Positions 1 to 11,163 of a stretch of 64,000 bases of DNA are shown here, in pieces. A program made the position numbers and the translations under genes. A model generated the notes under the pieces. The model was not told the DNA's origin. It made no database searches and saw only the letters and a list, made by a program, of their open reading frames with translations. The number at the start of each line of letters is the position of its first letter. Position 1 is the stretch's first letter. Source of the DNA: Deroplatys truncata (taxonomy: Eukaryota > Arthropoda > Insecta > Mantodea > Mantidae); NCBI GenBank assembly GCA_030765065.1, contig CM060978.1:215717498-215781497 (forward strand). The letters are read 5' to 3'.

Positions 1-526
1 CCGGGCATTCGCCATACCCACACCCTGCTGCCATCGGATCGCCATATTGCGTATAGTGATTCGTCACTCCACACAACGTTTTGCCACTGTTCAATCGTGT
101 AATGTTGACGCTCCTTAGACCAAGCGAGGCTTCGTTTGGCATTTTCCTGCGTGATGTGTGGCTTATGAGCAGCCGCTCGACCATGGAATCCAAGGTTTCT
201 CACCTCACGCCTACTGTTATAGTACTTGGAATGGATCCTGATGCAGTTTGAAATTCCTGTGTGATGGTCTGGATAGATGTCTGCCTATTAATCTTTAAGA
301 CCCTCTTCAAATGTTGGCGGTCTCTGTCAGTCAACAGACGACGAGGTCGGCCTGTACGCTTTTGTGTTGTACATGTCTCTTGACATTTCCACTTCACTAT
401 CACATCAGAAACAGTGGACCTAGGGATGTTTAGGAGTTTGGAAATCTCGCATAAAGACTTCTGACACAAGTGACACCCAATCACCTGACCACGTTCGAAG
501 TCCGTGAGTTCCACGGAGCGTCCCAT
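1..526 (-). pseudogene. Tc1-like transposase fragment, frameshifted
   Basis: The reading frame starts at the ATG at 524-526 and gives the family's N-terminal DNA-binding region: ELTDFERGQVIGCHLCQKS, then a helix-turn-helix around IPRSTVSDVIVKWK and the basic GRP hook. One extra arginine codon lies in the GRPR segment. A missing T near 210 shifts the frame after PSTITV, so the catalytic part (for example WRSDGSRVWVW near position 30) is in another frame. An extra codon also lies near position 30. The DDE domain is mostly outside the window. This copy cannot make an active transposase. Family identity is sure from the parallel copies. Confidence 0.92.
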
Positions 527-642
527 TCTGCTGTTTCACGAGGTCGCGGATGAGTACCAGACAGTAGGTGGCAGCACAATGCACCTAAGATGAATAACGT
601 ATGTTTGTGGGGGGTTGTCCGAATACTTTTGATCACATAATG
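1..642 (-). mobile_element. Tc1-like transposon copy A, cut by the window start
   Basis: This is the 5' half of a Tc1-like DNA transposon on the minus strand; the rest lies before position 1. Its outer end, reading TACTTTTGATCACATAATG on the plus strand, is followed by the TA target dinucleotide at 643-644, as expected for Tc1/mariner insertion. Five other copies of the family occur in the window and share terminal repeats of about 29 bp. Confidence 0.93.
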
Positions 643-2914
643 TAGTACTGTTATATATTTTTTACAGTAAATGTGTTTAGGTGTTAAAATTAAATATTTT
701 CTGCCGTCACAGAAATGATTATTTTAATACATAACAAGCCTAAGTGAATCAATTTTCCTGCACAGCTCCCTAAGGTAGGAGAAGTATTGTGTTCGAACCA
801 GAAATGTGAAATCTACTATATTTTATAGGAAAGAGGCGTTTTGGGATTCTCAGAGAAGGTAGAAGAAGAGGTGCTTTTTGAAAACGATCCGCACGTGATG
901 TGAGTGTTTGTTAGGTGTGCCTCTACCAATCTATGAACAGCGTAACTCAGTAACCAAGACTTGGTTAAATATACCAAATTTCTCACTCAACACCTTTTAG
1001 GAATGCATGGCAAAGCAGTTCTTCCACACTAAGGAAACCTTTACCAGAAGAATTTTGCTTTTATTTTTTACTTTCCTTTTTCCCTTCTTTTGTTTTATCA
1101 AAAATGGCTCTAATGATTATAACCAAAATGTCGTAACTTTGAGATATTTAAATAAAAACTAAAACGCAATTTTGAAGTTCCTGAAAATAATCTGTGACGC
1201 TCTCTTTATTCTAGCGGAATTTTATAAACTTAGGAAACGGTGTTAGACCAAAACTTACTTCAGCATAAATAGTCTCGTAGATCCCGTTACAATATATGTC
1301 AAACGTTTTGTTGCATTTTATTGCATTTCGAAAACATTTGCTCTTGTTCCTTTTAAGCAGTACCTTAAACTGCTATTAAGTATTCGTATTTTTTGTTTCC
1401 CATGAGTTATACAAAAATGTATAATATCTTGGAAGAGTAATTATATCGAATTCCTTCTTAAACAGATGAATACTACATTAGCTTCTTCTGCAATAACAGC
1501 AGATTTTGTGTGTTTGATTTGTAGAGTAACTTGATGAATAAAGAAAACCAATGACCGTTTACACATCATATGTTATTTTTGTAGTATTCACTACAGTAAT
1601 AGAATCGAAATTATAGCTCCATGTGTACTTCAACATTTACTCTCTTTTGGCATTATATTTTGATGGACGCAGTACTAAATATCCAGTTATATGCAGATCC
1701 AGTTTCATACAGCCAAGTAATTCAAAAAATAAGCTTTCGTTAACTATGTTAATCACATCCATGTCCACGTGTCATGAAACGTATACAAGTAATGCATAAG
1801 AATTGGATAAGTATCTACCAAGCCTAGCTAATATACGCTGAAAATGGTGGCTTTTTCATCATCCTTTCTGAGGAAGAGATTATTTTAAGCAAATACCATA
1901 AAACTTTAATTAGATTTGAGAATCCCTTTTTCGGTTACTTTAGTTGGTCACTGTATAAGACTAGGACGACTTCGTAATTTTACTTCTTATTATAAGATTT
2001 TAGCTTTACTTACTTTTGGGGTTAGATAGGTTCTCATTCCCTTCTGTCATTAACTCTTTGCTATATGATAGTTATTTTTTTTTAAAAAATGAAGGTTATA
2101 TTTCAAATTTTCAGCAATAGAACTGACATATAAAACTATTTTATTACTATATTCCAGTATAATGTTTACATTTCTCTCCTGAAATAGTGTTTTTAAATGC
2201 AAAACTCTGTTTTGAGCATCTTACATAAATAGGCGAACGACTCGCGAATTTATCTGTAATTTCAAAATTACTCGTTGCGTTACCTATGCTCACATGCATA
2301 TTTTCTTCTCAGACTGTGCCAAATATTCATGAGAACTAGTTTCTAAAGTCGAGCTTGAAGGAAAGAATTGGATAAAATACTCTATACTTTTCAAAGACGA
2401 GTTAAGGTTTTTCTTCGTTGTGAAATGGATTCTTGACGGAATATCCTGGACGGCATTGTTCAGTGTCCATTTTTAGGAAACTCTGTTCTAGAAATACTTC
2501 GTTATCTTGAGAACTTGTTCATACATTTGCTCAAATGCATAGAATTCCTTAATTATGTTCACCTTCAGAAATCTTAAAGTAGGAAGATATATATTACCCC
2601 CCCATATAGTTTTTAGGAAAACAAATATTTTATCTCGCCAATTTAAAAACAGATTTTTTCTCTTCAACAGTTACAAAAGAGATAATTCCAATGAAATCAC
2701 TAACACCATTCGGTTATCCACAACCATTAACTTAAAATCGGGTTATTCTTCCCTGAAACGCCACCTACCCTCAGTATGGACGTCAGGAGGGCGGTATTTA
2801 GGCGCTAAAGCGGAATGTATCTTAACTGCCTAATTTTGGTTATCAATTACAAATATTGACGTCACAGTGGACTCCGCATAACAAAGCAGTCATAAAGTGG
2901 TCTTTAAGGGGGGG
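643..2914. other. AT-rich DNA without a recognisable gene
   Basis: No coding region here is supported. The longest open stretch, 2555-2833 on the plus strand, has no recognisable motif and a chance-like composition. The only identifiable content is an old copy of repeat family F at about 771-1330. Confidence 0.7.
771..1330 (+). repeat. Family F repeat, strongly decayed copy
   Basis: Family F landmarks appear in the expected order: GGAGAAGTATTGTGTTCG near the 5' end, GAACAGCGTAACTCAG, TCAAAAATGGCTCTAATGAT, and a tail matching the conserved block before the microtubule-like run of AT-rich sequence that ends most copies. Many substitutions and gaps separate it from younger copies, so it is among the older insertions. 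The 3' third is not recognisable. Confidence 0.65.
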
Positions 2915-2928
2915 ATGTAAGTCAGAAG

Positions 2929-3304
2929 GGCGGCGCCGTGGCGAGTGGTTGAACCGCTCTCCTCCCACCGAGGCGGCCCGGGTTTAATCCCAGGGACCTG
3001 CATGTGAGATTTGTGGTGGACGAAGCGGCGTCTGGGCGGGTTTTCTCCGGGTTCTCCCGTTTCCCCCGCCATTCATTCCACCAACTGCTCCATCATCACC
3101 TTTCCTTTCATCCATTTCACCATCATTTCGTTTCATCTACTTCCTTCATCCCATACCAGGCATCGGGCTGATCACCCATCCTGGATGCTCTGTCTGATCC
3201 ATGAGTGTCTGCTCCTCGACGGGCCTCTGACCCCAGGCACCCGCCTGTAAGTCCTGGGGGGTGTAAGTCCTACATAAGAGGAGGGTAAACAGATGAATGA
3301 ATGA
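2929..3304 (+). mobile_element. Full-length tRNA-derived SINE with 14-bp target duplication
   Basis: A GC-rich insert in AT-rich DNA begins with a tRNA-like head: an A-box-like stretch around 2938-2951 and a B box GGTTTAATCCC at 2981-2991, the internal RNA polymerase III promoter. A pyrimidine-rich body follows, and a short (TGAA)n-type tail ends it. The same 14 bases, ATGTAAGTCAGAAG, lie immediately before (2915-2928) and after (3305-3318), so both ends are defined. It has no coding capacity and would have depended on a LINE for retrotransposition. Confidence 0.9.
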
Positions 3305-3318
3305 ATGTAAGTCAGAAG

Positions 3319-3761
3319 TCACTAATGTATTTTAAACTTTGCCATTAGCTCATTATGAAAGGTATGTTTTTGAAATTTTGCACACCTATTACTTATAAAA
3401 TGTAGCATGTAAAACAATTAATGGTGAATTTTCCTTACACAGGTTGGCCAATACACTAAAACTAAAAAATTAAAGAATGATTAGAAATTATGTTCCTTTA
3501 TCTCTGAAACTTGTGAAGCAATTCATCTCAGCGTATAGAGCTAGCATAAACCCCATTCCAATACTCCAATTAACTTCTCTTTAGACGGCAAGCTTCAATA
3601 TTAAGTTATAAAGACTTCATAAAGGCTTCTCAGCTTTGTTGCTGAAGGTTGTTGAGAAAAAAGAACATATATTATGAAAAATGTAGTTGCAGAAATGAAC
3701 AATTTAAGTTTTTTTTCAAGTATATGAACAAACTATCCTTACTTTCAGAAATTAACAATGC
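3319..3761. other. Anonymous AT-rich DNA
   Basis: I see no gene, repeat or signal here beyond AT-rich composition. Confidence 0.6.
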
Positions 3762-4190
3762 TCAGTGACCACCATATGCATATCCCTCATCATCCTCTTG
3801 ATTCTTTCTTTTGGCCCTCTTCTTCTGCCTAGCTTCCCGGTGCAGCTTCAGGAGATTTGATTCTGCTTTCACTATCCGCTTCCGATTCATGTAGTTAAAT
3901 ATTTTATTGTGTACTCCAGGTTTCAGTGCAGCTTTGTTTAAATCCCTAATTCTGCCATTATTTACTTCATTATGATATAACACAGCATCATACATAGCAA
4001 TATTCAGAACTTTCAGGCCACAAAACATGGTTATAGGGCACCTAATCCACACTGAATTGTTAAAACTTTCATTATTATTCAAGTTTTTACCATGCACACA
4101 TTTTCACAAAAGTTTAGTATGTGACAAAGCTCTAAATGTTGGCTTTATTTCATTTAACACTGCCTCTGACAGTGAATGCTGCGGCTGTTA
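3762..4190 (-). pseudogene. C-terminal fragment resembling an animal Mutator-like transposase
   Basis: An open frame at 3762-4097 ends in a basic, then acidic tail (EARQKKRAKRKNQEDDEGYAYGGH, split here as KKRAKRKNQEDDEG and AYGGH). Upstream to about 4190 the related peptide HSLSEAVLNEIKPTFRAL continues, interrupted by one in-frame stop before KCVHGKNLNNNESFNN. The pattern of NES-N, then RCP, FCGL, VYDAV and a basic C terminus resembles the end of Mutator-like transposases spread through animal genomes. This assignment is from memory of the family and is moderate only. The N-terminal and catalytic parts are absent. There is no visible terminal repeat, so it may be a relic carried in a larger element. 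Confidence 0.5.
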
Positions 4191-4425
4191 ATATTGTACT
4201 TGCACCCTTCTTCTTTGGGACGCAACTGGTGCATACGTTTCTGGTCGCTTGACAATATGTGAAAGTAAATGGTCCAAATTGCCTTCCTCATATTCTGTAC
4301 ACTGGAATTATTTTCTGCTACAGCTTTTCCATAGTAAACCTGCAGAGAATCTATTTCCTTTGCAGTCAGTCTTCATCTACCTTCCAAACGTTTTCAATCC
4401 TCCAAGAGAGCACCCTGAAATGTTT
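4191..4425. other. Short spacer upstream of the TGG tract
   Basis: Nothing beyond the fading 5' side of the transposase-like fragment is recognised. Confidence 0.5.
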
Positions 4426-4494
4426 TGGTGGTGGTGGTGGTGGTGGTGGTGGTGGTGGTGGCGGTGGTGGTGGTGGTGGTGGTGGTGGTGGTTG
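4426..4494 (+). repeat. (TGG)n microsatellite
   Basis: About 23 units of TGG with one GCG interruption near 4462. Long poly-glycine, poly-tryptophan and poly-histidine frames across it are by-products of the repeat. Confidence 0.97.
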
Positions 4495-4502
4495 TTAAGA
4501 AA

Positions 4503-4790
4503 TTGAGTTTTATTTATGGACGCTCTTTTTAATACTATGGTTCTTAGTGTCCCATTCTGTATTGGGCGTAAAAGACCGGAAATTTTGCTCAGAGGACTCT
4601 TTATCAGGTTTGAGGTTCTTTCACGTGTCGTAAATCTACGACGCGGGACCGTCGGCTTTACTTCCCTTACGAAGGAAGCCATGCTAAGGATTTTTACGCC
4701 CGAAAAAATTCATCACCCTCCGCCGGGGTTAAGCCTGCGACCTCGGGGACTAGAAGCTAGCATGGTACCCCTAGGCCACAGAGAACGACT
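4503..4790 (-). mobile_element. tRNA-derived SINE, second type
   Basis: On the minus strand the head begins near 4790 with an A-box-like TGGCCTAGGGGTACC, and a decayed B box (AGGCTTAACCCC) lies near 4725-4737. The body runs down to the TGG tract. This head differs from that of the SINE at 2929. No target duplication is visible, because one side is minisatellite. Confidence 0.65.
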
Positions 4791-6272
4791 GTGGTGGTGA
4801 TGGTGTTGGTGGTATTAGTATTGATGATGGTAATGGTAGTGATGATGATTATGGTGACAGTGGTTTGGTGGTGATGGTGATGATGGTGGTGTTGCGTATG
4901 ATAGTGGTGTTGGTAGTGATGGGGCGTAGGTAGTGATGATGTTGGTGATGGTGGTATTAGTGGTAACGGTGGCAATAGTGGTGATAGTGTTGGTAGTGAT
5001 GGTGGTGGTGGTAGTAGTAATGATGTTGGTGTTGGTAGCGGTGGTGATGGTGTTGTGATAAGATGATGTTGGTGGCGGTGGTCGTGATGGTGTTGATGAT
5101 GTTGGTGATGGTGTTGGTGGTGATGTTGCGTATGATAGTGGTGTTGGTAGTGATGGGGATGTAGGTAGTGATGATGTTGGTGATGGTGGTATTAGTGGTA
5201 ACGGTGGCAATGGTGGTGATAGTGTTGGTAGTGATGGTGGTGGTAGTAGTAATGATGCTGGTGTTGGTAGCGGTGGTGATTGTGTTGTGATAATGATGAT
5301 GTTGGTGGCGGTGGTGGTGATGGTATTGATGATGATGGTGTTGGTGGTAATGGTGTTGGTAGTGATGGGGTGTAGGTAGTGATGATGTTGGTGATGGTGG
5401 TATTAGTGGTAACGGTGGCTATGGTGGTGATAGTGTTGGTAGTGATGGTGGTGGTGTTAGTAGCGGTGGTGATGGTGTTGTGATAAGATGATGTTGGTGG
5501 CGGTGTTCGTAATGGTGTTGATGATGTTGGTGATGGTGTTGATGGTGATGTTGCGTATGATAGTGGTGTTGGTAGTGATGGGGTGTAGGTAGTGATGATG
5601 TTGGTGATGGTGGTATTAGTGGTAACGGTGGCAATGGTGGTGATAGTGTTGGTAGTGATGGTGGTGGTGTTAGTAGTAATGATGGTGGTGTTGGTAGCGG
5701 TGGTGATGTTGTTGTGATAAGATGATGTTGGTGGCGGTGGTCGTAATGGTGTTGATGATGTTGGTGATGGTGTTGGTGGTGATGTTGCGTATGATAGTGG
5801 TGTTGGTAGTGATGGGGTGTAGGTAGTGATGATGTTGGTGATGGTGGTACTAGTGGTAACGGTGGCAATGATGGTGATAGTGTTGGTAGTGATGGTGGTG
5901 GTGTTAGTAGTAATGATGGTGGTGTTGGTAGCGGTGGTGATGGTGTTGTGATAAGATGATGTTGGTGGCGGTGGTCGTGATGGTGTTGATGATGTTGGTG
6001 ATGGTGTTGGTGGTGATAGTGGTGGTGTTGGTGTTGGTTATAATTGTGATAGTGGTGGTGGCGGTGGTGACGGTGTTGGTGATAGTGGCGGAATTGGTAA
6101 CGGTGTTGGTGATAATGGTGATGTTAGTGGTGGTGATGGTGTTGATGATAATAGTTATGGTGTTAGTGGTAATGGTGGTGGTGATGGTGATGCTGGTAAT
6201 AGTGGAGTTGGTGTGATGATGGTGGTGCTGTTGATGGTAATGGTGGTGATGGTGTTGGGGTGTTAGGGTGGT
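4791..6272 (+). repeat. TGG/TGA/GTT minisatellite with higher-order units
   Basis: About 1.5 kb is built almost only of GGT, GAT, GTT and AGT triplets. Over this lies a longer period: the marker GTTGCGTATG occurs at 4891, 5125, 5550 and 5784, giving spacings of 234, 425 and 234 bp. A shared block with GGTATTAGTGGTAACGGTGG recurs in each unit. After about 5950 the order becomes less regular. Open frames on both strands here are artefacts of triplet periodicity. Confidence 0.93.
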
Positions 6273-6860
6273 GGTGGGATATAGAGGAGAATTATATCTT
6301 CAGACTTTATAACGAGGGCACAAATATGTGTATTGAAGGTTAAAAACTGTCCTTCGTTGCATATCCGCTTCTTCAATCAATAAATATGTTAAACCACATC
6401 TGTCAATCCGTAGTCCTAAATGAACTAATGCATCCTGCAGTGAAATTACCAGACATAGTTCATAAGAAAGTAGTTGGAAATTCTTCCCGTAGACATCCAC
6501 TGATACAAACTCCTGTCATGTTCACTCCTAAGTTTATCGGTGAATTAAATGATTTAACCTTTTCTGACATGGCTGGCAGAAAACCACCTTAATGTCGATA
6601 TTTAAGTGTGTACCATTCCCAAGAAGGGTAAGTTTTGTTTGGAAATATTCATATAGCCGGGATTACTCCGTACGCTCCCTAGAGACTGGAAGTATGAATG
6701 AGTGTGTGAATGTATGTGTGTGTGTGTATTAATTTATTGTAATAACCCAAAGATTAACACCAATGTGAGTGAACATCATTGCCGATGTGCAATTGTTCCA
6801 AAGGTAAAATTCCGCCGATATGATCAGAGATGTTAAAGGCGACATATAAGAGGAGTATAT
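6273..6860. other. Spacer without recognised features
   Basis: Contains only a short GT run near 6715-6726. Two overlapping short open frames at 6300-6592 have no recognisable motif. Confidence 0.6.
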
Positions 6861-6867
6861 AAAAAGT

Positions 6868-7804
6868 CTGATGTGTTACACTCGCATAACTTTCTCTACT
6901 CTTGTACAAACTATTTTTACAAACTCTTATTCTCCATCTATTTCATATTAATCGAGATAAACATTTGCAGAAACAATCGTTTGACATGCAAAGAGAATTA
7001 GATTTTACACGTAGCGACCGTTCTAAAAATATTTGACTATCGCTTATGGCGTACTATGTTCCCCTTGTTTTGTATTTGCAAGGGCAATATAGAATTACAG
7101 TAGCCTTTAAGCATAGACATATCTCTTAATAGCTGGTTGCTAGGTGCAGCATCATTCTCTTTGCTACAGATTAATACTCTTTGCATATCCAAGACAAAAA
7201 ATGAATAACGAATTCCTATTTGAGAAAATAAGTATTGAAAAATTTAAGGGAATAACAAGCAATATCTCGAAAATGGTTCACTCAAAAAAAACTTACATGG
7301 CATAAATTGTATATTTTAACGCGATCTACATTTTTGTGCAGTAAAATTTTGTCTATCTCTTATGGTTTACCAGTTATGGTAAAGTCGTTCACAATAAAGA
7401 ATACTTTTGGAGACATTCCCAGAAAATTCAAGATATACATTTCATTTGTCATGAAAATATCTTAAACATACAATATTTTATTCAAAATCGTTAGAGCCAT
7501 CTTTGAGGAAATTACAATTTTCGAAAAATCTTCCATGTAAAGGGTAATCTGGGGTGGGGGATTTTCTTGAAAACGTTCGTGTCGCATCTCTGGAAGATAC
7601 TGAACCTAAATACCAAGTTTGGTGTTTATCTGACTTCGTTTCTGAGTGATGCTGTTCACAGACACACACTCGGACATGTTTCCAAAAATGTTTTTTTTTT
7701 GGATTCAGGGAGTCTCAAAACATGTATTTCAGGTGAAATCTCGGTATCGAATTTTTGAGTGGAATACAATACTACCCCTACTTAGTATACGTAGTAGAGA
7801 AACT
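6868..7804 (-). mobile_element. Family F copy, long subtype, complete
   Basis: Read on the minus strand, it runs from AGTTTCTCTACTACGTATAC to GTAACACATCAG (plus strand CTGATGTGTTAC at 6868). It is flanked by A-rich DNA on both sides (AAAAAG left, AAAAAT right), matching the T-rich target of the family. Its 3' part has about 110 bp not present in the short subtype, including TTGCAAGGGCAATATAG; the copy at 25853 shares it. The internal GT tract is nearly gone here. Confidence 0.9.
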
Positions 7805-8999
7805 AAAAATGTCGGGTTGAATGGCGACTGGTGCTGAGACCTATATCCGTACAGTTGTCCTTCCTTACTGCCATCTCGCACTAAATGGGTTCATCTCAAA
7901 ATTGTAATTCTAGAAAGGGAATAAATGATATTTTTAAATTAACATAAAATACTTTAAAAATGCACTTTTCAAGCAGAATTTATAGGTATTTATAGTTCAA
8001 TTAAGCGTTATAGGTCCTTTAGAATTTGGCGGGAGGGATCCCGCGTACATGACACGCAAAGATCTCTCTAAATGGTAGCAAAAAAAAGGTGCAGAACTAG
8101 TAATTCGCGTCATAAATATTATACTAAGGCTCGAAGTTGAGGTATCCTTTTTATGTCCGAAGACGTGTCCCAAATTATATATGCCCATTTTGGGTCACTG
8201 TAGTCAGAAAATGGTGTATAATTTGTTCCTTTTGGGCCCTATCGGTGTATTTTTTTACTTTCTTTGGTCATTTTGGCTCTTTTCGGCTGCATTTTTATTG
8301 TTCTTTCTCAGTTTGAACAGACAACAATTACTTATAAGGATTAGACTGAAAGCAGAAGCATTTTATTTATAAAGTCTTTCATATACTTGCACGTTTAAAA
8401 CCATCGGAATTCTGTATTTTTTAAAGAAAAAGCGATTAATTCTATTTCAAAGAATAACATTTGGGTGTTACATGATAGATTAAGTGCATCAATCTCTCAC
8501 TGCAATATGCATATACTAATGTACATTAAGAGTCCATAAATAACACGATTTGGAGAAAATGACGCATTTTAAAATGGCTGATGTAATGATGTTGGTGCCA
8601 GATGTCAAGGATTACATTCATTTTTAATTATGTAATTAAAAATAAAATTAACAGCATTAGTTAATTTACATCGCATTGTTACATTCTTATTTCACTTAGT
8701 TTAGGCCTTGTTGGTTTTTTTAGGCACAATTTATAGGTCTTCAATTTCCTAGCCCTAGTTATTACCATGCCTGCCACATACAATAGACTCTGTCGCGTAT
8801 AAACATTTATGTGAGCGATATTACGGTTTTCGCAGTTGCCATACTTCACGTATCATTGTGGATCCTGTGATGCCCTTTAAGTTTACCAAAGGAGGGGACC
8901 AGTTTTCGGACTAGCTCTTCTTTGCAGCAATTTACTGTTTAAAGTATTATATTACTTAGTATATAAAACTATGCTGTAAATTAAAAATTTAAAAAAAAT
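7805..8999. other. AT-rich spacer between two F copies
   Basis: No gene is supported. The open frames at 7997-8188 and 8181-8372 are short and lack recognisable motifs. Confidence 0.6.
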
Positions 9000-9870
9000 C
9001 TTATGTGATACACTCACATCACTTTCTCTGTTCTTGTACAAACTATTTTTACAAATGCTTATTCTCCATATGCTTCATGTTAATCGAGATATCGAGATGT
9101 CAATCTTATTGCTAATTTTCTTGTAGATGCAAGCGGAATTGGTAGGTTTTAAGTGATAGTCAAATATTTTATCGCTGGTTGCTATGTGGCGCATTCCATT
9201 CTCTTTGCATGTCCAGGACATAAAAAAATGTATAACGAATTTGAGAAAAAGTATAAGTATTGGAACATTTAAGGGAATAACAAGAAATATCTCGAAAACG
9301 GTTCACTCAACAACAAAAAATTATATGACATAAATTGTGTATTTTAACGCGATCTACATTTTTTGTGCAATAAAAGTTTGTCTATGTCTTATGGTTTACC
9401 AGTTATGCAAAAGTCGTTCACAATGAAGAACACTTTTGGAGACATTCCCAGAAAATTCGAGATATACATTTCATTTGTCATAAAAATATCTTAAATATAT
9501 GATATTTTAATCAAAATCGTTAAGAGGCATTTTTGAGAAAATTAAAATTTTCGAAAACTGTTCCATGTAAAGGGTACTCTGGGGTGGGGGGATTTTCTTG
9601 AACACCTTCGTGTCGCATCTCTAGAAGATACTGAACCTAAATACCAAGTTTGGTTTTTATCCGAGTGTTCGTTTCTGAGTTATGCTGTTCGCAGACAGAC
9701 ACACACACACACACACACACACACATGAACACACACACGGACATGTTTCCAAAAATGCTTTTTTTGGATTCAGGGAGTCTCAAATCATATATTTCCGGTG
9801 GAATCTCGGTATCGAATTTTTGGGTGGAATACAATACTTCCCCTACTTAACTATACGTAGTAGAGAAAGT
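9000..9870 (-). mobile_element. Family F copy with (AC)n tract
   Basis: A nearly complete copy in minus orientation, with AGTAGAGAAAGT-type ends and A-rich flanks (AAAAAAAAT left, AAAAACTG right). At the family's fixed microsatellite position, 9697-9738, it carries (AC)n interrupted by one ATGA. Close in sequence to the copy at 6868 but of the short subtype. Confidence 0.9.
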
Positions 9871-10006
9871 AAAAACTGTAACATTTACCCTTCGTAGGTA
9901 TACCATGTGTGTTATACTATTAGTATAAAAAGTTATTGTTGTTTTGACTATATCTTAATGAAAAAATGTGTGTGCCTGAAAGCTACTTCAAAATAAGAAA
10001 TAAGAT

Positions 10007-10016
10007 ATTATTATTA

Positions 10017-10048
<32 letters not shown>
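10007..10048 (+). repeat. (TTA)n microsatellite
   Basis: About 14 units of TTA with one interruption. Confidence 0.95.
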
Positions 10049-10307
10049 CCTCGATGATTACGTGCGAGATATGTAAACGACAACTAGCTGATTATATTTC
10101 AAGTGGAGTTTTGTTTGTGTGAATTCAGGTAAACAAACATATCGCTCAGTATCAAATATCCATAGACGACGACCAACCTAGGCTCATTCTGGATGAGCTG
10201 AAATATAAAAATAATAAATATTTCGGAAGTCTAGTATTACGAAAAGTTGGCTGAAGTATATTTTATATTCCAACTATCAGACGCAGCTCCGCTTGCATGG
10301 TTGAGTT

Positions 10308-10585
10308 CACTATGCAAATTCTTATCTCCCTCTCTCCCTTTATCCCGCTCTACTCTATCACTCTCCTCCTTTTATTCTCTTCCTTTCTATTTCTCCACCT
10401 CCTCCACTTTGATCCTCTTTTCTATCCCTCTCCTTCCCACACTCCTTTCTCCAACTCTCCTATAATATTCTCTCTTCCCCCTTCTTTCACTATCCTATTC
10501 TTTGTCATTTTCCCTCGCTCTGCAACTCTTCCCCACCCTCCCTCATCTGCCCCTTTCCCTTCCCCTCTCTGTAACATACTTAATG
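10308..10585 (+). repeat. Pyrimidine-rich tract
   Basis: About 280 bp with strong strand asymmetry, mostly C and T in CTCC, TTCT and TCCC words. It is not a clean tandem repeat. Confidence 0.8.
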
Positions 10586-11001
10586 TGGTATTATGAAAAT
10601 GGATAATAAAACTGCTTTTTCTAGGACGTTATTAAAAACTAAAACATAGCTATGTTCGAAACTATGCTGTTTCCTGTGGTTACTCTTTACTTACATGAAT
10701 ACTGTTGGACAAAAATATGTGTAACTTTTCAAATATTCACCACATGGAAATTTTGTGCATAACACAAATCGTGACAATTATCATGCTTATAAACTTTTGG
10801 TATGTATCATTTTTTTATAAAACTCAATAAAATGCGAAATATTTCGATTCACTGATTTCACGCTCCATTAGAATCCCCCCTTTGGAGAAAGTTATTAGGA
10901 TGCCATTTAGCCTATTCTTTAAGTAGGTCTGAAGGCATGTTAAATGCCAAGTTTTTTAACAATTAGTACGGCCATTCTTGCATGAAAAGCTAGCTCGCAT
11001 G

Positions 11002-11008
<7 letters not shown>

Positions 11009-11053
<45 letters not shown>
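11009..11053 (+). repeat. (CA)n microsatellite
   Basis: About 22 units of CA, preceded by a short CGCGCG run. Confidence 0.97.
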
Positions 11054-11056
<3 letters not shown>

Positions 11057-11163
11057 CAAAAGGTGGATTGTTTCACTTCAGGATAGCCCGTTCTACATGT
11101 TAACATTAATTATTCAATCGAGATTGAAAGTTATGGAAAGTTTTCGATTACAGTTTCATCATA

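Larger units (their letters stand above)
9871..11163. other. Spacer with several simple repeats
   Basis: Between the F copy and the Tc1 copy I see only the three simple-sequence tracts listed separately. Open frames at 10247-10596 follow the pyrimidine-rich tract and are rich in serine, leucine and proline for that reason. Confidence 0.6.

Noticed and set aside
2555-2833. 92-codon open frame as a host gene
   Set aside because: No motif, no splice context recognisable and ordinary AT-rich composition; expected by chance at this size.
4757-6216. Proline/serine/threonine or histidine frames and a valine-rich frame (up to 149 codons)
   Set aside because: They follow from TGG/TGA/GTT triplets; frames are open on both strands at once.
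9000-9870. Family F as a classical MITE of the Tc1/mariner group
   Set aside because: The ends are not flanked by TA but by T-rich repeats of about six bases, and the inverted match is not terminal on both sides.
10247-10596. Possible secreted or membrane proteins rich in leucine and serine
   Set aside because: The pyrimidine-rich tract gives such residues automatically, and two overlapping frames show the same bias.
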